In this document: positions 1 to 6,248 of the stretch, piece by piece
Numbering within the stretch: position 1 is the stretch's first letter
How the letters are laid out: every line of letters begins with the position of its first letter
Origin: an uncultured Chloroflexota bacterium
GTDB lineage: Bacteria > Chloroflexota > Dehalococcoidia > UBA3495
DNA: 6,748 nucleotides
Direction: 5' to 3'
NCBI GenBank assembly: GCA_913020235.1
Contig: CAJWBT010000132.1
Span: forward strand, 1 to 6,748
Notes under the pieces: generated by a model
Told to the model about the DNA's origin: nothing
The model's input: only the letters and a program-made list of their open reading frames with translations
Databases searched by the model: none
Translations under genes and position numbers: made by a program

Positions 1-2
1 AT

Positions 3-524
3 CCCCCACTGGAGGGCCGTCTCCGCATCGACGAAATCGCCGGTGTACATCGCCATCTTGGCCCGGCCCACGCCCACGATGCGGGTAAGCCGCTGGGTAC
101 CGCCGGCCCCCGGCAGGAGACCGAGCTTCACCTCCGGCAACCCGAAGCGAGCGCCGGACGCTGCCAGCCGAAGGTCACAAGCAAGGGCCATCTCACAGCC
201 GCCACCGGTGGCGTACCCGTGCACCGCCGCGATGGTGACCTTACTCAGCGCCTCCAAGCGGCTGCAGAGCGCGGACATGTTGCGGCCCAACACTTCCGAC
301 GATTCCCCTTCTGACATCGCCCTGATGTCGGCGCCGGCGCAGAATGCGCGGCCCGCCCCGTGGAGCACCACCACCCGGACTTCCTGGTCGGCCTCAATCT
401 CGCCGACGGCCTCGTGCATCTCCCGGGCCAGCTGCAGGTTCGCGGCGTTGAGGCGCTCCGGCCGGTTCAGGGTAAGGTCCACCAGGGCGCCCTGCTTCTC
501 GTAAATAATCGTCTGATAGGGCAT
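3..524 (-). CDS. Enoyl-CoA hydratase (crotonase family), 5' part, BadK-like role
   Basis: The first 174 residues are visible; the rest lies beyond the left edge. The start is the ATG at 524-522, preceded by a perfect AGGAGGT SD six bases upstream. The protein opens MPYQTIIYEK. It carries the first oxyanion-hole motif AFCAGADI (60-67) and then GYATGGGCEMALACDLRLA (103-121). Glu111 and Glu131 (in FGLPEVKLG) correspond to the two catalytic glutamates of rat crotonase (E144 and E164), followed by PGAGGTQRLTR (138-148). Having both glutamates marks a true hydratase rather than a hydrolase or isomerase variant. It should add water across the double bond of a 2-enoyl-CoA. Next to ligase, dehydrogenase and BadH-like genes, a plausible substrate is cyclohex-1-ene-1-carboxyl-CoA (the BadK step), but that substrate is inferred from context only. 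It lies 140 nt downstream of the degenerate SDR, on the same strand. Confidence 0.93.
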   Translation of the reverse strand, partial: MPYQTIIYEKQGALVDLTLNRPERLNAANLQLAREMHEAVGEIEADQEVRVVVLHGAGRAFCAGADIRAMSEGESSEVLGRNMSALCSRLEALSKVTIAAVHGYATGGGCEMALACDLRLAASGARFGLPEVKLGLLPGAGGTQRLTRIVGVGRAKMAMYTGDFVDAETALQWG

Positions 525-530
525 ATCTAG

Positions 531-537
531 ACCTCCT
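531..537 (-). promoter_or_regulatory. Strong ribosome binding site of the enoyl-CoA hydratase gene
   Basis: On the minus strand this reads AGGAGGT, fully complementary to the anti-SD core, six bases before the ATG at 524. It is the best SD match in the window and fixes this start codon. Confidence 0.85.
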
Positions 538-561
538 ATGTTTGGCTTCGGCGTTGTCCAC

Positions 562-597
562 CTGGGGGAACTTCTTTTGCGAAAAAAGTTCCCCCAG
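562..597. repeat. Strong intergenic hairpin (12-bp perfect inverted repeat)
   Basis: Arms 562-573 (ctgggggaactt) and 586-597 (aagttcccccag) are perfect reverse complements. The stem extends inward by four more A:T pairs if the C at 574 is bulged out, leaving a three-base loop (gcg, 579-581). It lies in the 140-nt gap between the degenerate SDR and the enoyl-CoA hydratase. In the minus-strand transcript the stem is followed by GTGGACAACG, not a U-run, so it is not a classical intrinsic terminator. The transcript reaches the SD of the next gene about 25 nt after the stem. It could stabilise or segment the mRNA, or be a dispersed REP-like element. The remainder of the gap (598-664) holds only a weak 6-bp inverted repeat (ctctcc / ggagag). 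Confidence 0.8.
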
Positions 598-664
598 ACC
601 CTTTCAAGAAAATCTCTCCTAGGTAGGGTTCTTTCTGGAGAGGTCCTCCAAAATGCCACATCTT

Positions 665-1426
665 CTACAGCCGAGCCAAGGCCCCGCCGTCCACGAAGAT
701 GGTGTGGCCCGTAACCAAGTCGCAGGCGTCGGAACAAAGGTAGACCAGAAGAGCCGCCAGGTCCCGGGGGTGCCCATAGCGGCGCGACGGCAGGAACCGC
801 GCCAGCAGTTCCTGCCGCTGTTCCTCCAGACCCTGCTCTTCGCCGGTGAACCAGCCGGGGCCAATGCCGTTAACCCGGATGCCGCGGCGGCTCCACTCCA
901 GTCCCAGAGCCTTGGTCAGCTGGACCACTCCCCCCATACTGGCACAGTAGGGCGCCATATTCACGACACCACGCTCCGCCATCATCGAACTGACGTTGAC
1001 GATGCGTCCCTGTCCCTGGCCTAGCATGTGCTCTCCCGCCGCCTGGCAGAAGAGAAATACGCTCCGCAGGTTCTGAGCCAGCATCTGGTCAAATTCCTCG
1101 GGCGTGGTGTCCATGAAGGGCTGGGCGGCCACTACCTGGCTGTTGTTCACCAGGGCGTCCAGGCGGCCATAGGTGTCGACCGCCTGGCCGACGGCGCGGC
1201 GGACGCTGGCCGGGTCATTCACGTCCGCCGGCAGGACCAGGGTGTCCGAGGAGAATAGCTCGGTGGCCCGGCGAACCGCCTCAAGGGCCTCGGCCGGACC
1301 CCCGGCCACAGCCACCCGTGCTCCCGCCTCAGCCAGGGCCGCCGCCAGGAAAGGGGTGGCGAAGTGGCCGCCGGTGGTGACCAGGGCGGCCCTTCCCTTC
1401 AGGTCCCAATCAGGAGGAACCGGCAT
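665..1426 (-). CDS. SDR-family protein with lost catalytic and cofactor motifs (probable pseudoenzyme subunit)
   Basis: This is a 253-residue, full-length SDR fold with no frameshift or internal stop. The start ATG (1426-1424) shares one base with the stop of the upstream SDR (TAATG), and GGGAGGT lies five bases before it. Family landmarks survive: the Asp of PADVN (D68), Asn119, Ser147 (NVSS), Tyr160, GPGWFTG (189-195) and the C-terminal VDGG. The working parts do not. The TGxxxGxG cofactor loop reads TTGGHFATP (17-25), so the three key glycines are Thr18, Phe22 and Thr24. NNAG is NNSQ (94-97). YxxxK is YCASM, with Met164 in place of the catalytic Lys. Strand β2 ends in AGG with no Asp or Arg to select NAD or NADP. 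A catalytically dead partner of the preceding SDR, as BbsC is to BbsD, is the favoured reading. A divergent active enzyme or early gene decay remain possible. Confidence 0.88.
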   Translation of the reverse strand: MPVPPDWDLKGRAALVTTGGHFATPFLAAALAEAGARVAVAGGPAEALEAVRRATELFSSDTLVLPADVNDPASVRRAVGQAVDTYGRLDALVNNSQVVAAQPFMDTTPEEFDQMLAQNLRSVFLFCQAAGEHMLGQGQGRIVNVSSMMAERGVVNMAPYCASMGGVVQLTKALGLEWSRRGIRVNGIGPGWFTGEEQGLEEQRQELLARFLPSRRYGHPRDLAALLVYLCSDACDLVTGHTIFVDGGALARL

Positions 1427-2244
1427 TACAGACCTCCCGTTGTGCCGGCCGGCCAGGGCATCAGAGGGGCGAACCCCGTGGGGGAAATCCCACCGGCCAG
1501 CACGCCTCCATCAATGGGGAACACCTCCCCGTTCAGATACTCGGAGGCTTCCGACGCCAGGAACACCACCGCGGGGCCGACTTGCTCGGCATCGCCGAAA
1601 TAGCCCACGGGTACGTGCCCGGTATTGGGCATGGCCTCCCGGGAAGGAGCGGTGGCCTCGGTGTAGAAGGCGCCGGGCACCAGGGCGACGCAGGTGATAC
1701 CGTCGCGGGAAAGGCTGACCGCGATGGTTCGGGTGAGGTTAATCAATCCGCCCTTGGCCGTAGTGTAGACGTACTGGCCCCGCACCCCCCGCATTCCGAA
1801 ATGGGAGGAGACATTGATGATCCGGCCCCGGCCACGCTCGGTCATGGACCGGATAACTGCCCGGCAGCAGTAGAAAGCGCCGGTGAGGTTGGCGTCCATG
1901 CCGGCGTGCCATTGGGCGTCGGTGATCTCCCAGATATGCCGGAGGGGTTCGGCAGGTTGACCGGCGTTGTTCACCAGCACGTCCACCTGCCCCAGGGCCT
2001 GCAGCACCGTCTCCACCATGCGGTTTACCTGCGCGGAGTCGGTAATGTCGGTCGGGATGGCCAGGGCGCGGCGGCCCAAGGCCCGCACCGCCGCGGCCAC
2101 TTCTTCCAGCGGGTCCGGACGGCGGCCCGCCAGCGCTACGTCGGCTCCGGCGGCCGCGAGCTGGATCGCCATCTCGCGGCCCAGGCCGGTGCCCCCTCCG
2201 GTGATGATGACCGTCTTTCCCTCCAGGCTCAACTGTTGCAGCAT
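1426..2244 (-). CDS. Short-chain dehydrogenase/reductase, catalytically complete
   Basis: This is a 272-residue classical SDR that should interconvert a hydroxyl and a ketone, probably on an acyl-CoA given its neighbours. All motifs are present: TGGGTGLG (15-22), the Asp of PTDIT (D66), NNAG (92-95), Asn119, Ser147, Tyr160 and Lys164 (YTTAK), and PGAFYTEA (190-197). AGRR (39-42) after β2 favours NADP(H). The chain runs about 25 residues past the IDGG motif in a Pro/Gly-rich tail, longer than usual for the family; the tail may contact a partner. The ATG at 2244 is chosen because AAAGGAG lies four bases upstream. An upstream in-frame ATG at 2316 would add 24 residues unlike any SDR N-terminus. 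The stop overlaps the start of the degenerate SDR, and key residues fall at the same numbers in both (119, 147, 160, 164), which suggests a duplicated pair working as one complex. The substrate is unknown. Confidence 0.93.
   Translation of the reverse strand: MLQQLSLEGKTVIITGGGTGLGREMAIQLAAAGADVALAGRRPDPLEEVAAAVRALGRRALAIPTDITDSAQVNRMVETVLQALGQVDVLVNNAGQPAEPLRHIWEITDAQWHAGMDANLTGAFYCCRAVIRSMTERGRGRIINVSSHFGMRGVRGQYVYTTAKGGLINLTRTIAVSLSRDGITCVALVPGAFYTEATAPSREAMPNTGHVPVGYFGDAEQVGPAVVFLASEASEYLNGEVFPIDGGVLAGGISPTGFAPLMPWPAGTTGGL
1432..1438 (-). promoter_or_regulatory. Ribosome binding site of the degenerate SDR gene, inside the upstream gene
   Basis: GGGAGGT on the minus strand, five bases before the ATG at 1426, lies within the last codons of the upstream SDR. 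With the TAATG stop/start overlap it indicates translational coupling and continued expression of the degenerate SDR. Confidence 0.75.
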
Positions 2245-2248
2245 TGAT

Positions 2249-2255
2249 CTCCTTT
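2249..2255 (-). promoter_or_regulatory. Ribosome binding site that sets the SDR start at 2244
   Basis: AAAGGAG on the minus strand, four bases before ATG 2244. It decides against the longer in-frame start at 2316. Confidence 0.75.
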
Positions 2256-2389
2256 CAAGGGCCGTCCAACACCCCCAAGGGGACTGAGTCTTCGCTCCAC
2301 GACAAGCTCGGCTCATGCACCGAATATGCCAAAATGGGGCGCTGCCTTTGCCCGTTGGCGGCCAGCCCCGATTCTATCGAATCGAGAGC

Positions 2390-2466
2390 CTCGATGAAGT
2401 CAGGCTGTTCCACCCGGCGCGCGGGACCGGTCCGCCTCTGTCGCGACTCTCGATGAAATCGGAGCC
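2390..2466. repeat. Pair of imperfect direct repeats upstream of the SDR pair
   Basis: Copy one starts at 2390 (ctcgatgaagtcaggct) and copy two at 2449 (ctcgatgaaatcggagcc). The first nine bases are identical and the next several are near-identical, with a spacing of 59 nt. Each is flanked by sequence related to cgagag/ctctcg, giving some dyad character. They could be operator half-sites for a regulator of the SDR genes, or chance similarity in a short region. Confidence 0.35.
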
Positions 2467-2507
2467 CGCCGAACCACGGAGGCAGTTGCCGGATCGGCTC
2501 TCGGGTT

Positions 2508-4160
2508 CTACTGGCTGCGGCCAGCGACCCACTCCCGCAGCAGGAACTTCTGAATCTTCCCCGAGGGAGTCTTGGGAAGTTCGTCGAAGACTTCCAGGTC
2601 TTCGGGCCAATACTGTTTGGCGGTCTGGCTCTGGTCGAACCAGTCCTGTAGGTCCTTCAAGGCCATCGTTTCCCCCGGTTCCAGCACCACGCAGGCGCAG
2701 GCCCGCTCCCCCATCCTGGAGACCTCCGTGGCCACCACCGCCACTTCCCGCACTTTAGGGTGGCGAAACAAGATCTCCTCGACCTCCACCACGGGGATGT
2801 TCTCCCCGCCTCGAATGATGATGTCCTTCAACCGCCCGGTGATGCGGATGTAGCCGTCCTCGTCCATGCGGGCCTGGTCCCCGGTCTCGAACCACCCCTC
2901 GGCGTCGTGGGCCTCCTCCCAGAGGTCGGCCCGTTTGTAGTAGCCCACGAACTGGCCGGGTCCCCGCACCACCAGCAACCCCTCGCTCCCCGTGGGCAGA
3001 GGTTCCCGCGTGTCTGGATCTACAATGCGCAGCTCCATTCCCGGCACGGTGCGGCCGTCGCTCTCCGCCGCCTTGGAAGGTGGGTCCTCGGGCCTGACGA
3101 AAGTGACTGCGCCGTCCTCGGTCATGCCCCACGCGGAGATGACCCGGCAGGGAAGGCTTTCGTGCGCCTCCTCGACCAGGACGGCGGGAATGGGGGCCCC
3201 GGCGCAAATGAAGTAGCGGAGGGTGGAGATATCGTACAGGGCCGGGCCGCTGGCCCGGATGAGGTCCATCAAGAATGGGGTGGCGCCCATGGTCCAGGTC
3301 ACCCCCTCCTCAGCGATGAGGCGTACCGCCGTATCGGGCTCCCAAACGTCCATGTACACGGTCTTGGCGCCCAGCACCAGGGGCATATTGATGCCGTAGT
3401 CGAAACCGGTGAGATGGCCCAGGGGAGAGCCCATGAGAATGTTGTCTTCCGGGGTGAGGCCCAGGACCGAGTTGTGGCCCTCGCAATGGTACATCATTGT
3501 GGCGTGGGTGTGCATCACTCCCTTCGGCTCTCCGGTGGTGCCCGAGGTGAAGCAGATAGCGCCCAGGCCATGCACCGGGTCGGGACGCAGCTTGCGCAGC
3601 TCCTCCTGGGAGCGGCCCGCCTCTCGCCGGCGGTCCAGGATTTCCGCGTCGAAAGAGCGCATCCCCTGGGGCACGGGCTCCCCAACGACGATCACCGCCC
3701 GGAGGTGGGGCAACTCACCCACCAGCTCCCGCAGCATGGCGGCGTAGTCGAAGCTCCGGTACGTTGAGGGTATCACCATCACCCGGGCCTCGGTCCGGTC
3801 CAGCATGAGCCGGATCTGCCGGTGGCGCATGATGGGGGTGATGGGGACGATAGTCGCCCCGATGCGGACACAGGCCAGGTAGAAGAGGGGGTAGTGCCAC
3901 CAGTTGGGGAGCTGGACCGCCACCCGGTCTCCAGGCTCCACCCCCAGGTCCAGCAGGGTCCAGGCCGTCCGGTCCACCAGGCGGGAGAGGTGACGATAGC
4001 TCAGAGTCGCCGTCCGGTCCGTGGTATGGAAGTGAGAGACCAGGGCCACCTGGTCGGGCTTCTCCTCGGCCCAGCGGTCCAGGTAGTCGGTTATCAGCGT
4101 GTCGCCCCACCAACCTTGCCGGCGATAGTGCTCCATCAGCTCAGGCGGTGTTTGCAGCAT
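2508..4160 (-). CDS. aliA: AMP-forming acyl-CoA ligase, AliA-like (cyclohexanecarboxylate-CoA ligase type)
   Basis: This 550-residue ANL-superfamily ligase activates a carboxylic acid with ATP and CoA through an acyl-adenylate. It is cytoplasmic, with no signal peptide or membrane segment. Motifs in order: the opening HYRRQGWWGDTLITDYL (11-27), typical of AliA/CaiC-type ligases; the phosphate-binding loop FTSGTTGEPKG (204-214); the adenine-site WGMTED (344-349); WFETGD (423-428); the hinge GRLKDIIIRGGENI (442-455); and PKTPSGKIQK (529-538) with catalytic Lys535. Length matches the family and every core motif is intact, so it should be active. ATG 4160 is preceded by GAGAAAGGGGAA, a modest SD; Met9 is an alternative start. 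It begins 42 nt after the acyl-CoA dehydrogenase stop. The alicyclic substrate is inferred from the AliB-like and BadH-like neighbours; a medium-chain or aryl-alkanoic acid is the main alternative. Confidence 0.9.
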   Translation of the reverse strand: MLQTPPELMEHYRRQGWWGDTLITDYLDRWAEEKPDQVALVSHFHTTDRTATLSYRHLSRLVDRTAWTLLDLGVEPGDRVAVQLPNWWHYPLFYLACVRIGATIVPITPIMRHRQIRLMLDRTEARVMVIPSTYRSFDYAAMLRELVGELPHLRAVIVVGEPVPQGMRSFDAEILDRRREAGRSQEELRKLRPDPVHGLGAICFTSGTTGEPKGVMHTHATMMYHCEGHNSVLGLTPEDNILMGSPLGHLTGFDYGINMPLVLGAKTVYMDVWEPDTAVRLIAEEGVTWTMGATPFLMDLIRASGPALYDISTLRYFICAGAPIPAVLVEEAHESLPCRVISAWGMTEDGAVTFVRPEDPPSKAAESDGRTVPGMELRIVDPDTREPLPTGSEGLLVVRGPGQFVGYYKRADLWEEAHDAEGWFETGDQARMDEDGYIRITGRLKDIIIRGGENIPVVEVEEILFRHPKVREVAVVATEVSRMGERACACVVLEPGETMALKDLQDWFDQSQTAKQYWPEDLEVFDELPKTPSGKIQKFLLREWVAGRSQ

Positions 4161-4202
4161 TTCCCCTTTCTCCCATCGCCCTGAGTCTTCTAAACAAGTT
4201 TT

Positions 4203-5351
4203 CTATCGGTAGGGCACTGCCTCCGGGCCGATGGCCTCCCGGGCAATGATCAGCTTCATGATCTCGATGGTGCCATCGGCAGTCTCCGATCCCATCACGT
4301 CACGCAGGCGCCGCTCGAAAGGCAGGTCCTTGTTATAGCCGTAGTGGCCGTGGAGCAGGAGGCAGCCGTGGATAACCTGGAAGGCGGTCGACGTGCCGAA
4401 CCATTTGGCCATGGCGGTCTCTTTGCCGCAGGGCTCCCCGCGGTCCTTCTTGGAGAGGGCCTGGTAGCAGAGAAGCCGCGCCGCCTCCGTCATGGTAAGG
4501 AATTCCGCCAGCTGAAAAGAAATCCCCTCGTACTTGGCCAGGGGCCTCCCGAAGGTGTGCCGCCCCTTTACATAGGCGATGGTCTCCTCGATGGACTCCT
4601 GGGCGACTCCCAGCGCCTGGAGGGCCACCATGGCCCGGTTGTAGTCGAAGAAACGCATCGCCTGGTAGAAGCCCTGGTTCTCCTCTCCCACCAGATTGTA
4701 GGCCGGGACCCGCACCTGGTCGAGGGTGACGCTGCCCCGTTGAACGAGCCTGCCGCCCGGCGAGTCGTAGACCTGGCGGCTCACCCCCGGCAGACCCATG
4801 GGCACCAGAAAGCAGCTGATTCCCCGAGCCCCCGCTCCCCCGGTCCGGGCGAACACCAGGCCCACGTCGGCGTTGCCGGCGTTGCTGATGGATGCCTTCT
4901 CCCCGGTGAGGACCCAGTCATCGCCGTCCCGGATCGCCTGCGTCCTGATGCCGGCCGCGTCGGAGCCGCCGCCGGGCTCGGTCAGGGCGAAGAGCCCGAT
5001 ACTCTCCAGTGAGGCGATACGGGGCAGCCACTCCCGGCACAGCTCCGGGCTGGCTACATTGAAGAACTCCCCAAATATCGCCGGCCTTGCCGCGTTCTCC
5101 GCGAAGCCGTAGTCGCCGCGGGCCGTCTCTTCAACGGCTATCCCCAGCATCACGAAGGAGGCCGGGCTACCGCCGTACTCTTGCGGGATCCGCAGGCCGG
5201 GAGCGCCAAGGCGAGCGTAAGCCCGCGAGACCTCGGGCTCCACCTCTTGGCCTTCATCCCACGCCTTGGCGCGCGGGCCCACTTCCTCGCGGGCGAACTG
5301 GCGTACGGCCGCCTGAAAGGCTCGCTCTGACTCGTCGAGGTGGACCTGCAT
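4203..5351 (-). CDS. aliB: Acyl-CoA dehydrogenase, AliB-like (cyclohexanecarboxyl-CoA dehydrogenase type)
   Basis: This 382-residue FAD-dependent acyl-CoA dehydrogenase introduces a 2,3-double bond into an acyl-CoA and passes electrons to an electron-transfer flavoprotein. Visible motifs are ALTEPGGGSD (122-131, flavin and substrate site), WVLTGEKASISNAGNADV (146-163), Arg239 in FDYNRA, GRHTFGRPLAKYEGISFQLA (263-282) and LLHGHYGYNKDLPFERRLRD (332-351). At the position where most relatives have the catalytic Glu of YEGT, it reads ADGT, placing Asp359 there. From memory, an Asp in this GDGT-like motif, together with the SISxAxxAD and GYxxDLPFExRLRD patterns, is typical of cyclohexanecarboxyl-CoA dehydrogenases. 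ATG 5351 follows GAGGGAG by four bases. It lies 63 nt after the BadH-like SDR gene and 42 nt before the ligase gene, consistent with one operon. The exact substrate is inferred. Confidence 0.9.
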   Translation of the reverse strand: MQVHLDESERAFQAAVRQFAREEVGPRAKAWDEGQEVEPEVSRAYARLGAPGLRIPQEYGGSPASFVMLGIAVEETARGDYGFAENAARPAIFGEFFNVASPELCREWLPRIASLESIGLFALTEPGGGSDAAGIRTQAIRDGDDWVLTGEKASISNAGNADVGLVFARTGGAGARGISCFLVPMGLPGVSRQVYDSPGGRLVQRGSVTLDQVRVPAYNLVGEENQGFYQAMRFFDYNRAMVALQALGVAQESIEETIAYVKGRHTFGRPLAKYEGISFQLAEFLTMTEAARLLCYQALSKKDRGEPCGKETAMAKWFGTSTAFQVIHGCLLLHGHYGYNKDLPFERRLRDVMGSETADGTIEIMKLIIAREAIGPEAVPYR

Positions 5352-5355
5352 CTTA

Positions 5356-5362
5356 CTCCCTC
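5356..5362 (-). promoter_or_regulatory. Ribosome binding site of the acyl-CoA dehydrogenase gene
   Basis: GAGGGAG on the minus strand, four bases before ATG 5351, supports this start and the full 382-residue protein. Confidence 0.65.
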
Positions 5363-5414
5363 ACCGTGACACTCCCGGAGTGATCTGATGAGCGGTTCCG
5401 GCGGCCCGCCGGGA

Positions 5415-6212
5415 TCACATCATGGTGTAGCCGCCGCTCACGCTCCAGGTCTGCCCCGTGACGAAGTTGCACCGGTCCGAGGCCAGGAAGACCACCACGT
5501 TGGCGATGTCCTGGGCGGTGCCCAGACGCCGCAGCGGGTAGCGCCGGCTGGCGCTGTCACGGCGCTCCTCGGTCCAGAAGTCCACCATGCCCCCGGCCCA
5601 CATGCTGGATTTTCCCACGGCTTCGGGGTCCTCGGGGACGGTGAGCCCGGGGCAGACGACGTTCAGGGTCACGCCGAATTTGCCCACCTCCCTGGCCAGA
5701 GATTTCGTAAGGGCCATGACGGCGGCCTTGGCTCCAGAGTACACCGCTTCATGGAACTCCCCCATGCGTCCCGCGTCGGAACCCAAGCTGACGATACGGC
5801 CGTAGCCACGCTCGACCATGTGGGGCAGCACGGCCCGTATGCACCGGAGGGAGCCCATGTAGTTGAGGTCGACGATCTTGTCGTGAAACTCCGGGGTCTG
5901 GTCCATGAAGGCGCCCATCTGGTCCCAGCCGACGCCGTTGACCAAAATGTCGACCTGGCCGTACTCCTTGACCACCCGGCTGATGGATTCCTCCACCTGT
6001 TGACGGCTGGTCACATCGGTGGCGAATACCTCCACCCGCCCGGTAGCTCCCCCTTCCTTGACTTGGGTGGCTACCGCCTGGGCTGATGCCTTGTCAATGT
6101 CGAAGATGGCGACGTTGGCCCCCTCCTCCGCTATGGTCATCACGATGCTCCGGGCGATGTTGGAGCCACCCCCGGTTACTATGGCGGTCTTGCCTTTTAA
6201 CGTCAGATCCAT
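5415..6212 (-). CDS. badH: SDR, BadH-like (2-hydroxycyclohexanecarboxyl-CoA dehydrogenase type)
   Basis: This 265-residue SDR probably oxidises a 2-hydroxyacyl-ring CoA ester to the 2-keto form with NAD. It shares a run of features with R. palustris BadH as I recall that sequence: DILVN plus a GW pair (88-96), AVLPHMVERGYGRIV (127-141), SDAGRMGEFHEAVYSGAK (145-162) and the ending SVSGGYTMM. The catalytic residues Asn117, Ser145, Tyr158 and Lys162 are present. Asp38 at the end of β2 (IFDID) indicates NAD. The glycine loop is altered: TGGGSNIA (13-20) has Asn and Ala where the second and third motif glycines normally sit, and NNAG reads NGVG (92-95). The intact catalytic residues argue that it is still active. 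ATG 6212 follows AGGGGG by four bases. It starts 36 nt after the crotonase stop and sits 63 nt before the dehydrogenase gene. Confidence 0.9.
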   Translation of the reverse strand: MDLTLKGKTAIVTGGGSNIARSIVMTIAEEGANVAIFDIDKASAQAVATQVKEGGATGRVEVFATDVTSRQQVEESISRVVKEYGQVDILVNGVGWDQMGAFMDQTPEFHDKIVDLNYMGSLRCIRAVLPHMVERGYGRIVSLGSDAGRMGEFHEAVYSGAKAAVMALTKSLAREVGKFGVTLNVVCPGLTVPEDPEAVGKSSMWAGGMVDFWTEERRDSASRRYPLRRLGTAQDIANVVVFLASDRCNFVTGQTWSVSGGYTMM

Positions 6213-6216
6213 GCGT

Positions 6217-6222
6217 CCCCCT
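6217..6222 (-). promoter_or_regulatory. Ribosome binding site of the BadH-like SDR gene
   Basis: AGGGGG on the minus strand, four bases before ATG 6212, in the 36-nt gap after the crotonase gene. The same gap contains a short direct repeat (ccaacta twice, about 20 bases apart) of unknown meaning. Confidence 0.6.
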
Positions 6223-6248
6223 GGCCTGCGGATTAGTTGGCCTATCGA

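Larger units (their letters stand above)
2245..2507. other. 263-nt intergenic region, possible promoter or regulatory region for the SDR pair
   Basis: This is the longest non-coding stretch in the window, between the ligase stop and the SDR pair. No credible gene is seen in it. It contains a small inverted repeat, gattc-tatc-gaatc (2370-2383), and two related direct-repeat copies starting ctcgatgaa at 2390 and 2449. It also holds an inverted pair, atcgagag (2381-2388) and ctctcgat (2446-2453). On the minus strand TAGAAT occurs inside the small palindrome and could serve as a -10 box, but no convincing -35 box is found at the right distance. No stem with a U-run marks a terminator after the ligase gene. 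A separate promoter for the downstream genes is plausible but unproven. Confidence 0.4.

Noticed and set aside
562..597. Intrinsic terminator
   Set aside because: The stem is strong, but neither strand has a U-run after it, and the internal A/T run is part of the stem.
665..1426. Calling the degenerate SDR a pseudogene
   Set aside because: It has no stop or frameshift, normal length, its own SD and a stop/start overlap with its partner. The Lys-to-Met change could be a one-base error, but the loss of three glycines and NNAG could not.
1582..2247. 221-codon plus-strand open frame
   Set aside because: It is antisense to the complete SDR; composition and lack of motifs mark it as a shadow.
2245..2316. 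24-residue N-terminal extension of the complete SDR from an upstream ATG
   Set aside because: The extension resembles no SDR N-terminus, while the internal ATG at 2244 has a good SD directly upstream and gives a standard start just before β1.
2760..3767. 335-codon plus-strand open frame
   Set aside because: It lies antisense to the ligase gene, whose motifs are all intact. The product is rich in His, Gly, Ala and Val with no family motif, as expected from GC-rich codon bias on the opposite strand.
5388..6086. 232-codon plus-strand open frame
   Set aside because: It is antisense to the BadH-like SDR, has no recognisable motif, and is explained by codon bias.
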